The notes beneath the pieces are model-generated. The model saw nothing but the letters and a program-made list of their open reading frames with translations, did not search any database and was not told the DNA's origin. A stretch of DNA of 64,000 bases from Mesotaenium endlicherianum. Lineage: Eukaryota > Streptophyta > Zygnematophyceae > Zygnematales > Mesotaeniaceae. Below are positions 24,128 through 36,600 of this stretch, one piece after another. Where the stretch lies: positions 8,934 to 72,933 of the forward strand of contig WELA01003881.1 of the NCBI GenBank assembly GCA_009602735.1, given 5' to 3'. How positions within the stretch are numbered: position 1 is the stretch's first letter; each line of letters starts with the position of its first letter. The position numbers were made by a program, and so were the translations under genes.

Positions 24128-27060
24128 GTGCACAACATGTGCCACACAAGTCGGTTGCCGGTGCATGCGGAGAGTACCTCGATACTGCATTTGCGGAGCA
24201 CGGTAATGGAGGATGCCAATAAATCGTTGACACGTTTGAGGCATCGTGTCCAAGACCAACCGCGGGTATGCTATATCGTGTGTTGGGTCCTAGGTAATTT
24301 TGTGAGCGACGAGAAGAATTTTGAACACGAACTCCAAGTGTACTTGGGGCGGAAGGAAGAAGCCGTGCAGTCGGACGGCGCCGCATCGAAGGTACCACCG
24401 CAAGCAACCGTGGTTGCAGGAAATTTGGGAGCAAATGTTGCCTGGTGGAAACGTTGGTGTACGTCTTCGTTAGTCCTCTCTACCATTGAGAGTGGCTACA
24501 AGTTGGTGTGGAACACGCATACTGCACCTCCGCATCACCAGCGCAACCATAAAGGTGTAGAGAAACACATACATTTTTCCCGTGAGTCAGTGGGGGAGCT
24601 AGTAGCCTCCGGGGCTGCCAGAGAGTGGACTCTCCGAGGTCGCCCACACTGCATATGCCCCTTGAACGTGGTCGAGGGCAAGAAGTTACGGTTAATTCAT
24701 GACCTGCGCCACGTGAACAAAGCGTTAAAAAAAGTAAAATTTAGGTATGAGGGGTTGGATAAGTTAGTCGATGTCGTGCACGTAGATGACTTCGTGTTTA
24801 CCATTGACCTCAAGTCTGGCTATCATCACGTCAAGATGCACGAAGATGCACATACGTTCTTGGGGTTTGAGCTGGATAAGAAGATTTACACTTTCACATG
24901 TCTCCTATTCGGGCTTGCGATCGCACCTTACGTATTCACACGAGTGGTGAAAGAGCTGGTGGGAAGGTGGAGGCAGATGGGGATACGAGTCATAGCATAT
25001 CTAGACGATTTTCTGGTGAGCTGTCCCAGTGAGGACGCCCACGCGCGAACAATGCGGCTGGTGTTCGGCGAACTTGCACTAGCAGGATTCGTGGTGAATA
25101 TGCAGAAGGCAGTACTTACGTGTTCAAAAATCACACAGTTCTTGGGCGTTGTGATAGACACTCGTAAACTTTGGGTGCACATCGGCAAGACGCGCAAGGA
25201 AAAGCTCCTGCTAACACTCCTCCACGTTCGAGCTATGGCCCACAGGACCCGTAGCGTGCACATTAGAACGATAGCATCTGTAGCAGGCCAGCTAATTTCC
25301 ATGAAGGTGGCTTTTGGGGGCACCGCGGGCATGTACACACGCAATATGTACACTGTCATCAACCAGGGGTCTACCTGGGATGACATGGTCCCCATGACGG
25401 AAGGGCTGCTCCACGAGCTTGCTTTTTGGGAGGAGCACTTTGATAAGTTCAATGGTGCTCCCATTCGGGCCACCATGGCCCCTGAGTTTGGCATGCACAC
25501 CGACGCTAGCGTGACCACATGGGGCGCAGTATTGAGATCGGTGGCCTCAGGGCAGACGTGGGAATTGCTGGGCCCACTCCCGCTGCTAGCATCGGAGGAT
25601 CGTCAACATTAAGGGAGATACTTGCCGCCAAGGCAGCGTTGGATAAAGTTATCCAAGTGATAGGCGGGCGACAAGTGCTCTTGCGCGTCGACAGCCAAGC
25701 AATGTATTATATTTTGAAAAAAGGCGGCTCGTCTAAGGCAGATTTAGCAGATGCTTGTGCTCAAGTATTTGGTATTAGTCTTAGACACGAGCTCAACTTG
25801 TTCGTAGAGTGGATTCCTAGGGAATTGAATGCAGTGGCAGACGAGCTCTCTAAGCGGAAAGACTTGGACGATTTTTTCCTGCGACCGGAGGCCTTTCAAA
25901 GCCTAGAAGCAGAGTGGGGGCCGCATTCGATTGATAGATTTGCCACAGCAAGCAACACGCGCCTGTCGAGGTTCAACTCTCGGTGGCTAGAGGTGGGCGC
26001 TGAGGCCATAAATGCCCTCACCGAGCACTGGGCAGGTGAAAACAACTATTGTTTTCCACCACCTCAGATGGTCGCTCCAGTAGTCAACCACGTGCTGCGA
26101 TGCAAGGCCAACTGCACGCTAGTGATACTCCAGTGGCAATCAGCCAGCTGGTGGCCGCGGTTGCTAGATAGCGATGCGGAGTGGATAGATTGTGTGCAGG
26201 CGAGCATTCCGCTAGGCTATAGCTATTTTGTTGCCTCGCACAGACAAGGCTGCGTTTGGGGGCAAGGGCATCCCTCTGTGCATGTTGCTAGCCTTACGCC
26301 TGGGTGTATGAGGTGTTGAGCAGAATATCGACTTTTTGAAACTCCGGCCTTACAAGCCTTGGAACCCACGAGCGTGGACGTGTTGCTCCACACTATCGAG
26401 CCTACCAGTCTGCGTGTCTACAACACTTATTGGATGCGTTTTCAACGGTGGTGCCAAATGCATAAGTTGCAGGATCTTCCGGCGTCAGTCGAGGTGGTCA
26501 GGCTCTACTGCTTGTATCTCATCCAGGAGCGTGTCACCTGGTCTACATACCATTTGTCATCGGCTGCAATCTTTTGCGTGCATTGACTAGCGGAGCTACC
26601 TAGCCCCACATCGCACGACAAGATCAGTACCCTTAGAAAAGCAGCGCAAAGGTTGCTGCCCAGACCCAAGCACACCATGATGCCGGTCGCACCCTGCACC
26701 CTCACTGCAAATTTTGAAAAGCACGCAGGGCCAGGTGCCACCGCCGCATCGCTCATGAAGGTGGCCGCGATGATGCTCATGTATAGTGCTTGTCTGCGCT
26801 ACTCAGATTTGGCCAAAACGAGTATTCAGGATCTCGACATCACGGGTGGTCCAAACATCACAGCCATTTACTTGCACCTCCCGTCCTCTAAGACGGACCA
26901 AATTGGTGAGGGCGCAATGCAGCATATGAACCAGACCCCTTGCAATTCCAACAAAATCGGCGCACTTTGCAGAGGGAGCACCTTCAAGTGTGCAAAAGTG
27001 AACAAGTGTCAAACTTTAAGAGGCCATAACTTACAATTCTTTTACAAAAATAAAGTTTTG
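24128..27060 (+). mobile_element. DIRS-type (tyrosine-recombinase) retroelement fossil: RT, RNase H, YR
   Basis: A long open frame (24128-25612) carries a reverse transcriptase with a YLDD active-site motif (IAYLDDFLV) and the DIRS-type lead-in SGYHHVKMHEDAHTFLGF. A second frame (25519-26319) carries RNase H (VDSQAMYYIL, FVEWIPRELNAVADELS), then the block typical of DIRS elements with IDRFATASN, RFNSRW, PPPQMV and a tryptophan-rich WQSASWWPRLL. From about 26340 to 26920 come parts of a tyrosine recombinase (core-binding region, then LMYSACLRYSDLAKT). There is no integrase, protease or LTR. The element looks fairly recent in the RT part but is broken, with roughly two to four breaks, and its recombinase C-terminus and inverted ends were not found. 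Confidence 0.85.
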
Positions 27061-27930
27061 TTGGTTCATTGAACTCTGTGTTAGTGTTGCCTAAAAGCAT
27101 ACCAATTTTCGGGTCATTTGAAGCAGTATTGAGCATGGAGTGGAGTTGTAAGAATAATGCATATTTCAGTCTGAAACTTTGCCACAGTGTGACAAACACA
27201 TTTATCTTTACATTGGAAAAAAAATGGAATGGTTCCGCTTAAACTGCCGTGTTTTACGCTAAAAAGTACTTATGTGTCCAAAAAAGGGCATTGTGGGGTG
27301 CATGTGTAGACTAGGCACAAGTAATTTTGTCAACTAGTGGTGACAACTTGAAAAAGTTGTTGCAACCTGAAATTCCAAGATGCAAATTTCACTTCGTTAA
27401 ATGTTGGTCATGTGCGGTCAAGCTAACGACCGCGTTACAATGTGACCTGCCCTTGTTTCAATTTGTGACACAGTATCGAATCTTAAGGAGAGGAGTGCTT
27501 GGAGAGGCATGAAGAGCTAGGTGTCGGAAGATGAGGAATGCTTTTTTCTTGAAAATTTGTTTTTGGGTTTATCGACAAGGAGTGGAAAGCTCATAAAGCG
27601 GAGTACTTCATGCTGCATATATGGAACTTCGATAGCAAAAGTTTGGTTTCGATCTGTACATGATAATGGTTGGCTTCACCCACATTGTGCTTTACTTGGC
27701 TTTAACAGACATTCTGCAGTCTTGCTTTTAGCTAGCCCCCTAAACTTCGCTATCCAGACTGAACCTGGTTTAGTGAGTGCAATCAAGGAAAAATGGTTCA
27801 AAGGAGGAGCTTTATGACTCATACCTGTGATCAAGTGCAGCAAACGCAACAAACACGACAGATTTGCAGCTGCACAGCACGTAAGTTGTATTGAATGTGA
27901 CTTGCAAAATTAGCTCCGACGACGTCTAGT
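27061..27930. other. Spacer between the element nest and EMG1, nothing recognised
   Basis: The left part may still belong to the DIRS element's 3' region; the right part should hold the EMG1 3' UTR (minus strand). The frame at 27521-27817 (98 residues) has no motif I recognise. Confidence 0.4.
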
Positions 27931-28764
27931 TTACAAAATGTTCCACTTGAGTTCCAAAGCGTTGCAGATGCGGCCGAGGCAGCAGGCTGCACTGAGCGGG
28001 AACTCTGACACTGCACACCCCACCAGCACTCTCCACCGTCAGAGCAACGCTAGTGGCAATGACAGACGCAAGTGAAGACATGCAAGTGGAAGTAGATGAG
28101 CAAATAGATGGTGCTCACCTGCAACGAGGTCATCAATGTAGTCAGCCTCAATTTTCCCATGAGCCATCGCTCCCACCTGCAAAGTTAGCAGTGACCCATA
28201 TACAGCTCTTGTCAGTGCACGAACATTATTCACACCAAAGTACCCCCACAATCTCTTAGACATCACATTTCCGGAGGCCGTTTTGTCCACAAGTAGTGGA
28301 CACGCTAAAGTCGACATAGCTCCGGCTCAAATGAACACGTTCTAAGTATCCTCTGCCATGCATGCACAAGTAAGAAACAGACAGCAACAGCTATCTCAAG
28401 CAGCAAGAGACAACAGTGATGAGTGTATGTGGTGCAATGTTCAATAAGGCAAGGCCAAGTAACTGAGCTGCTGAAACATTCTACTCGCAGGTGAAGCATC
28501 AGACCCACATCGCCTGAGCTTACCACAAAGCAGAGAGGAGCTGTGCCAGCTGCAGAGATGTACTCCCGCAGCTGCACCACCTTGGGGGAGCTGAACGACA
28601 TGCCTGCCGCCCCACAGCACCTCCTGCCGCTCAGTCCCCACCTTTCCCACAGCAGCACAGCCCAGGCAGCACGAGCGAAGCCGTCCTCAAGGCCCCAAGC
28701 AACTGCTGGCGCACAGGCATGCTTGTACCGTCGTGCTCCCTCCAGTCACTACGCAACAGGGCGC

Positions 28765-28837
<73 letters not shown>

Positions 28838-28864
28838 NNNNNNNNNNNNNNNNNNNNNNNNNNN

Positions 28865-28911
<47 letters not shown>

Positions 28912-30761
28912 CGAGGGAGAGGGAGGGCACCAATCCGGCGGCAGTCGGGCGGCAGGTACTTGGTGACGGGGTGCTTGACGACGCGCAGCAGCTTGTCAGG
29001 CCCGTTGCTGGCGCGGATGCTCAGCTTCTGCAGCAGCTGCACTGCACCCATGCCCATGCCCATCCGGTGCGCCACATGAGCCCCCCGCGACCCCCGCGAT
29101 AATACGCCAACCTCCCACTTCTATACTCAACGCCACTCAAATTCTTCAGGGGATAGGGAGAGGGCTGTGAGAGGGCTTTGAGCAACTTCTGCTTTTGGCC
29201 ACCTCAGTCGAAAAGCCAGCAAGGCTCCCAGCCAACCAGCCCCAGGCAAGAAGAGACGAGGGTATTTCGGGGGCTAGACGCGCTCGACTTGGCTGCGAGA
29301 AGTCACAGCGGGTCGCAGCAGCACAGCCAGCGTGGAGATGCCGGGCGCGTGCTCACCCATGAGGCCGCAGAATCGGCGGAAGGTGCGCGGGATGCGGATG
29401 TGCGGGTTGACCTGGATGAGAACGTTCTTGTCCGTGGCCACGTACAGCGCCTTCAGCCTGCCCGCCTTGTTCAGCGGGCTGTCCAGAATGGCCAGCAGCG
29501 CCTGCCGCACCACCCTCCGCGCACACGCACACGCAAGCACACATACGCACAGGCACACACAACGTGCCAAGCTGTCAACGTCCCATGCAGCATGGATGAT
29601 GATGGCACACACCACCCAGCCGCCCCACTTTGGATACGAGGGGGGAGGTTTTCAGTCCCAGAGCCCCACCAAGAATGAGCTAGCTAGCAACCAGCCAGAT
29701 GCAGTGTCCCAGCCCCAGGCACCAGAACTGGCGCCCCTGCAGCTGCAACATGGCAGGCGGGGCTCACCTGATGCACGATGTCCGGGCGGTACAGAGCGGG
29801 GTCGCGCTTGTGCTTGCGCAGGAAGTTGGCGTGGTCGTCGCAGTTGAGCAGCTGGTACGTCTGCCCCCCCACACACAGCACGCTTCCGCCCTTCAGGGAG
29901 AGTGAAGGCGCAGCAGCAAGTCACAGCTGCTCCTTCCCCCGCCTTCTGTTGGACACGTGATCCCCAACCACTGCTTGTCAGCAATGTGGGACCAGATGGG
30001 CCTTGCCAGGTGGCACCAAGCCGAGAACCCGGTGCAGCCCAACGCGTGTGATAGCGCCTTGCCCGTCTTTCCAAATGCTCCAAGCCAGCAGCACCTCTAT
30101 ACTTGAGCAGCGAGTGTCCACCCCCTCCCCCTACTCCGCTTATCCGAGAGGTACACACAAATGCTCCCCATTCTCTGCGTTTTTGAATCATAAGAGTCTG
30201 ATGTGACGGGGTGTCACCTGGCACTGCCTAGGCTGAGCCGAGCCAAAAAATCCTGGAACGACCGTACCTTCGTCAGAGGCCTTAGACTTACAACCCCGCC
30301 CTTAACCCCAAAGCCCTGCACCTACAAGAAGGCCTCGCCTCATGAGAGCCCCACCTCTCTCACCCCATGCAGTGCCGATGGCGACCCTGCGCCCCCCCCC
30401 CGTGCCAAGCCCGGCCCAAAAGCCCCGCCCCGACTCAACCCTCAGCTGCATCTCCCTCCCGGCTGGACTCTAAACCCTCCTCACTCATTCCCCCCGGGTA
30501 GAGGTGCATGCATCTTAAGACTCTTGAATACGTGGGGCATGCATATTGTTCCTTCCCGCCCCCGCCCCCTCCCCCTCCCCCATGTGGGGTGGCCTGTGAC
30601 TTGGGGCTTCTTGGGGAAATGCATATGCATGCACCCACCTTGCCCACTTTGCCCACTTCGAGCGAAGCCTTCTCCAGTATGAACAGGACCCCCCCCGAGT
30701 CATCTGCAGCATCTGCAGCAGTCGACGTGGACGGCGCTTCCCCGTTCTCCGCTGCTGCCAT
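27931..30761 (-). CDS. EMG1: EMG1/NEP1, 18S rRNA pseudouridine-N1 methyltransferase
   Basis: Seven exons: 30639-30761, 29768-29860, 29357-29501, 28931-29041, 28524-28603, 28119-28176 and 27931-28010. Phases agree at every junction and give 690 bases, 229 residues plus stop, close to the family length. Landmarks in order: FILEKASLEVGKVGK, TYQLLNCDDHANFL, LDSPLNKAGRLKALYV, IRIPRTFRRFCGLMVQLL, KLLRVVKHPVTKYLP, CFVVGAMAHGKIEADYID and SEFPLSAACCLGRICNALE. These are the SPOUT-fold blocks of NEP1; GAMAHG belongs to the knotted S-adenosylmethionine site. In the family the enzyme methylates N1 of a hypermodified pseudouridine in helix 31 of 18S rRNA and is needed for nucleolar 40S assembly. One donor is gtgccc, the rest are usual. 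The fourth intron (28604-28930) holds the GA tract and N gap. Confidence 0.95.
28767..28906. repeat. (GA)n microsatellite with a 27-base N gap
   Basis: Pure GA runs lie on both sides of Ns at 28838-28864, inside the fourth intron of EMG1. The true repeat length is unknown. The coding exons on either side are unaffected. Confidence 0.95.
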
Positions 30762-31276
30762 GTGGCCTGCCCTTAATTACTCGGACGTCTTTTGTGTCTG
30801 CGCCCAAGCACCCGCAAGAGTGATGAAAGGTGATGGAGGCCTCATGCTCTCACAGTAGACACTTGTCAGCACTTCAAAGCCCCAGCGCAACACCCACTGG
30901 TCCCCTTCGCAGCTTGTACGCGAGCCGCCACATGTGAATGCTGATTGATGCTGCCCTACTCGCTTCGTAGAGGGGAGACAGAAGGCCATTGGGTAGCAGG
31001 CCATGAAGTTGTCCGGCACCCCCGCATGCATGCACACACGCGCGCGCAAGCACGCAGCCGTGTTGGTGCCCAAATGCGCGCGTCCCAGAGCACTTCAAGG
31101 GGCGCGCCAAACTGATCCGCAGAAAGAGGCTGTGCTTCAAGCCAGCACTGCTTGCAGCTCCCAGTCCTGAGGCTTGAAGCAGCTGAGACGAGTACCCCTC
31201 GTGGCTTAGAGAACCGCATTTCTACAAGCTGTTTTGTTCTGCTCCGCTGACGTACATACACCTGCATACATCTGTA

Positions 31277-31313
<37 letters not shown>

Positions 31314-33270
31314 ACATATATGAATAGGATATATATGATTACGCATATTTCTACACATGTGTGTAAGTGCGCATGCATACATTTCATTATAAAGATAAAA
31401 AAGGCTAACTCATCCATAAATGAGCGAGGGCAGAGAAGCACTCACCGACTGTGAGACAAACAACGCAGCAGGCAGGTCCTTCCTGCACACCAGCTTCCGT
31501 ATCTGTGGGACTGACGTATCGGCTGCAGTCTCCACCTGAAGCCAGGGCATGACATCTGGTGAGAGGATCAAATACAATCTCCCAGGCCATGCAAGTGAAT
31601 ATCATGCACTGATTTGCAACACCCCCCCTTCCGCCTCCTGCCCCTCCCCTCCACACCACCTTTCCTTCCCTCTACAGTCCGTGGCGCAAAAACAAAGCAT
31701 GTCGAGTAGCCATAAAATTCGTTTCAGCCCCTCTCCAGCTCCGGAGCTTCTCCTGGTCTAAGTTGTCAGGAAGCAGGTCAGAGGACAAAGAGCTTATTAC
31801 GGTACGAGGGAAGTTTCAGACAGCAGCAGTGCAGCTGCCCTGTCGCACGAGCAGCGGCCTCCTCGTGCCATCAAGCAGCCTATAAGTAGGAACCCACTTT
31901 TCATATTCTCATTATCTGGCAATGACTTCATCACCGGCCCACACCTGCCCCCTCGGGCCCCCTCGGGCCCCCCGGCCCCCCCTTCTCCAGCTTCTTTCCC
32001 CTCTCCCCTTTCCCCCCTTCGCCTCCTGTCCCTCCCCCCTCCATCCCTGCTCCCACCTCCCTTCCGTTCCTCCCTCCCTGCCTCCTTCCTCCTTTGAAAG
32101 GTTTCATATTCCAAAACACGTTGTTTCAAGAGATTTTCCAGCCAAAGGCACCTGCCGGGAGACACTGAAGAGTATTCACAACTCATGGCAGATTACTCTT
32201 TTAAGTGCCTAATAGGGCACGGTGCGCATTACACCGTCGTCCTCTGCTGAGCGGATACACTGACGCAGACTTACAGTTTGAGCCACAGAAGCACCGGCTC
32301 TATTCTGCTGCACAGGAGGGGCACAGCTCGCACCTTGGTAGTGCAATTACACAACTGTATAAAGCACCGCCCACGCAAACTATACGCCTGTGATGGGTCC
32401 GTTCGTAGTAGCCACAGAAGAAACGCAGCTGTTATTTGGATTGCTTATATAGTGCTAAGAAGATTGTGGCACTAAATACCGCTCAATGCAGTATTGCACG
32501 GGTGTTCTGAATGTTTGGGGGTCTACTTCGCCTTCCAAATTGCCGCAGCTGCTGAAAATGTCGAGCCAGCGTCGCCAACGAGCTACGAGGACATGCATGC
32601 ACATCGAGTTCAACTTCCGTCGCACTGGACAGGTTGAGCGCGAGCAGTGCGAAAGAGTAAGGCACGTGATCGGGGCCCGTATCACGTTGCTCAAAAACTT
32701 TTTCGGACGACCCGGATCAATTTCAAAGCCCGTGTTTGCATGCTTACCATGGTTCCCACAAGACTAGCCCATCATTGCACCCTTTGCATCTGTTTGCATC
32801 AATACCACATGTAGGGACACCAAAGTGTAATCAGCTAGGATATAGGCTCCTTCAACGATATATACATGTACCAGAGCAGGGTATGTAATAATCTTGACAT
32901 AATGAGACGCACAACAATTTACACGAAGGGTACATTCATGAAATTTAGGGACATACACAATGCGACACAAAAGTCTCACATGGATGAATATATTCTCGAG
33001 AGAGTTTTCTTAAGCTAGCATCATTTTCATTTCACTGTCAACAAGTGCTCACAGGCATCAAGTCGAGAAGTGGTACACGTCGCCTCGCAGTAGCTTGTAT
33101 GCCAACACAGCTTAAGACACCGATTTCCAGCTCCGATACACCTTGAAATGTTCACAAGTATATATCAAGTATTTGTAGTTTACATTGAGTACATGTGACA
33201 TCTGGACAAGTATGAAAGCACGCCTTTTCCACTCATCCTGTTTCTATCATGTGGCCTCGTGTCCTTGCTC
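30762..33270. other. Intergenic: EMG1 promoter side and DNA-PKcs 3' flank
   Basis: No gene is supported. The EMG1 promoter should lie just right of 30761. It holds a (TA)n microsatellite at 31281-31310 and a long C/T-rich tract around 31945-32095. TTACA on the plus strand near 33180 is TGTAA on the minus strand, about 90 bases past the DNA-PKcs stop, and could be its polyadenylation signal. Confidence 0.5.
31281..31310. repeat. (TA)n microsatellite
   Basis: A pure AT dinucleotide run of about 30 bases in the spacer between EMG1 and DNA-PKcs. Confidence 0.9.
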
Positions 33271-33640
33271 TCACACCCACGGCATCCAGCCCTCCCAAAT
33301 GCGCCCCAAGAGGTTCGGGTCGGTCGCTTGATCTATCAAGCAATCAACTTGCTCCTGCACAGATGCGCAAATCGGGCCGGTGCGCGCCCTCACGTTGTGT
33401 ATAATGTCGCCCCTTGCCAGGCCCTCGAGGGCTTTGAGGCACGCCGGTTTGTGTGCATGGATGGACTGTGCCAGGTCAGCAGCGGTGACGTGGGCGGGGT
33501 TCCAGAGCTCGAGCTTGCGGTGGGCGGTCTCCACCTTGAACTCCACGTGCTTCTGCTCCCCACTCGCCTCTTGCCCCTCTGCGCTCTCCCCCAGCATGTC
33601 GGCACCGTCCTCCACCTTGGCTGCCCCTCCCACCACACCC
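33271..33640 (-). other. C-terminal exon of DNA-PKcs with FATC motif
   Basis: The exon ends QVDCLIDQATDPNLLGRIWE followed by GWMPWV and the stop. This is the hallmark FATC tail of PI3K-like kinases and nearly identical to the human DNA-PKcs ending ([20 protein letters not shown]), rather than that of ATM, ATR or TOR. It settles which PIKK this gene is. Confidence 0.95.
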
Positions 33641-36600
33641 CCACGTTGTCAATCTCAACGGAGCCCCAGCCAGCAGCAGCTCAGAATACTCGCGTCCATA
33701 CGTACCGACGCCGAAGAGGGGGAAGTCTGTGAAGGCGTGGAAGCAGAGAGCAGGCAGACATGAGTCAGTGACCTCATTTATTTTGCACAGTGATGTTCCA
33801 GTGATGGAAGACAGAGGAAAGAGTTGCTGGGAAGCTATCTGACAACAGATTGTTCATCTCAAGCAGGCTAAAGTGAGCGGAAGGCAGAGGAGGCACCAAG
33901 AAAAAGAGAAAGAGGAAGGGGGGGAGAGTGGCATACAGCGAGCGTGGCGAGCCTGCGCCCGCAGGGCCTCCATCTTCCACGCGTACAGGGGCTCGCGCAC
34001 AAACACGTCCAGCACGGCCGTCAGCACGGCGCGCTTGCGCCGCAGCGCCGCCAGGCAGTGCACCATGTCCGCGCGCAGCAGCGCCGCTCCATCTAGCGGG
34101 AGCACCAGCGCCGTGAGCTGCGCCGTGAGGCGGAAGGGCACCAGCTCCGGCACCTCCAGCAGCTGCGTGGCCGTGCCGAAGCTGTACCCAAAGTCGATGC
34201 CCACCAGCGTGCCGTCGCGCGTGTCCACCACAAAATTGCGCAGGTGGCGGTCGCCCACGCCCGCCACGTAGCCGCACACGCTGAGCGCCGCCATGCTGTG
34301 CGCCAGCTGCGCGCGCATGTTGAAGAAGTCCTCGGGCCCTGCGGCCATCTTCGCGACGCCCGTACGCAGCGTGTCCCACGGCACCTGCCGCTGCAGCGAC
34401 GCCAGCTGGCGTGCCACCTCGTCGCGCCCCACGATCTCGTACATCCTCTGGTACATTGCCGCCCGCCCCCCGCGCGCGTCCTGCCCCTGGCTGCCTCTGC
34501 GCGTCACCCACTTGCCGTAGTCCGCGGCCAGCTCTGCAAAGAACTCCTCGGGCTTCTTGTCGCCTCCACTGCTGGTGCTGCTCCGGGTGGCGGTGGTGGT
34601 GGTAATGCTGGCAGCAGCAGCAGAGGTGTGGCGAGCGGCGGCCCAGACGGCGGCCAGGCCGTCGCAGAGCACGTCGTGGAGCACGCGCGAATGCGCCACG
34701 TACTGCAGGAGGCCGCAGCGCTTGCTCAGCGGCACCACGCCGTACGTGCGTACGCGCAGCCTGCTTGCCCATCCCCACCCACCCACACGCGCCACACCAG
34801 CACACAACAAGCCCGCGTGTTTAAGTCACCCACAGCACAATGCCGCACAAGCTACTGCTAGCGGCTCGCGCGCACGTGCGCACGTGTACACTGTGCATGC
34901 ACCCCATGATCTGGATCGCGTGTTGACTCTCTCTCTTTCTCTGCCGTGACGTTATTCCGCATGGGCTCATCACCATGGACCTGGACCTGTGCCATTGCCC
35001 CCCCCCCAGCACTTCAAGTACACACTTCCAGCACACAAACGCAAGTTTTTGGCACGCGCGACAGCAACTTGATGTACCCCCCCCGCAGGCACAGGCAGGG
35101 GGCGGGGGGCAGGAAAGCGCACGCACGCACCTGCGCTTGGCGCACGCGGCGTCCTGCAGCAGCACCTGGTTCATGACCTGGAACAGCTGCTGCACGCGCT
35201 GGTCCTGCCGCACGTCCTCGCCGCCCTTGAGCACAAAGCGGTACTCGCGCTCGTCGGACCCGCGCATCGTCACCAGCTTGGGGCTCTGCTTGGAAGCAAA
35301 CGCACGCATCTGTGCGTCCACGCCCACCAGCTTAACGTGCGCCTCCGGATCCGGCGCATCCCACGACGCGTACTGCCCCGGTATCTCCACCTCCACCTCC
35401 ATCTCCATCTTCCCCTCCGCCTTCTTTGCCGCGCCCGCACCCGCACCAAGGCCAGCTGCAGCAGCCACGCCCGCAGCGCCTGCAGCGGCCAATGGATCAT
35501 ACGATGCGAGCCAGGCTGAGTGCGCGGCTAGGGACAGCTGGCCAGACGGTGTGCCTGCGCCAGCCCGCAGCTTCTCGCGGAGCTTCAAGTACCACGCGCG
35601 GAACGACCTGGGTTCGATCTCGCCACTGGCCAGCCGACTCCCGCCGGCGCCCAGCTCCTTCTCCACGTGCGCGCGGTAGCCCTGCGCAAATTTCAGGTTG
35701 TACTCACCTGCCTGCCGGCCGGGCGCGCGCATGGCCGCCTCGTCCAGGCAGTCTGCAAACACCCGCCGATACACAGCCGCCGCCTGGCGCCTGTCGCCCC
35801 TCTGCAGGCACACGGCAATGTCTTCCAGCCCCGCTTCCAGGCGCTGCTGCGGGAACCACGCCACGTCCTCCAGCGCACGAGCAAAGCTCTCCAGCCGCGG
35901 GCTCTCCAGGAGCCCCGCCAGGCGTGCCGTGCGCTCCTTGGCCAGCGCAGACATGTCCTCGCGGCTGACCCTGTAGGGGAAGAAGAGCGCCTGCGGGTAT
36001 TGCGCAGCAATGGCTTCCAGAATGCGCACCAGGGCCTCGCCCTCGGGCTCGTCCACGGCGGCCAGCATCTGCGGGATCCACGCGATGAAGAGCCACGTGG
36101 GGACGCGCGGGGCGCGCGCGCGAAAGCATGAGAGCGTGTGCGGGTGCTTCCCGAGGAGCGCCAGCACGCGCGCGAGGCCGCAGCGGGCGGGCATGGACGC
36201 CCCCCCCGCGCTGCTGCCAGCCAGCGCTTTCAGCAGGTTGTCCACCACCAGTGCCGCATAGCTGCTGGCCGGCGGCAGCCCCGCCCCCTGCTGCTTGCCC
36301 CCCTCCTCCTCCTCCTGGGAGGGCCCCAGGGAAGCGGGAGCAGTAAGGAGGTCGTCGCAGAAGAGGGCCAGCTTCAAGGCTGCCTTGGAGGCCACCCGCG
36401 CCTTGCTGCCGCCTCCGCTGCTGCCGTCATCACTGCCATCCCCAGCACCACCACCACCGTCGGCGGCAGCAGAAGCTGTTGCCACCGCCCGGGTGTAGGA
36501 GGCGTATGCCGTGGCCAGATGGTTCATCTCCGGTTGATTCAGCAGGCGGGTGCCTGGCGGGTGCCAGGTGGCGGTGCTGAGGGCCAGCTGAGCTGAGGTG

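Noticed and set aside
27521-27817. 98-residue plus-strand open frame
   Set aside because: No start context, motif or splice structure; lies in the spacer between the DIRS element and EMG1.
28767-29079. Arg-Glu dipeptide repeat protein encoded by the GA tract
   Set aside because: The frame is only the translation of the GA microsatellite and N gap inside an EMG1 intron.
29178-29847. Long plus-strand open frames opposite EMG1 exons
   Set aside because: They are antisense shadows of the GC-rich EMG1 exons, which have consistent splice sites and a clear family match.
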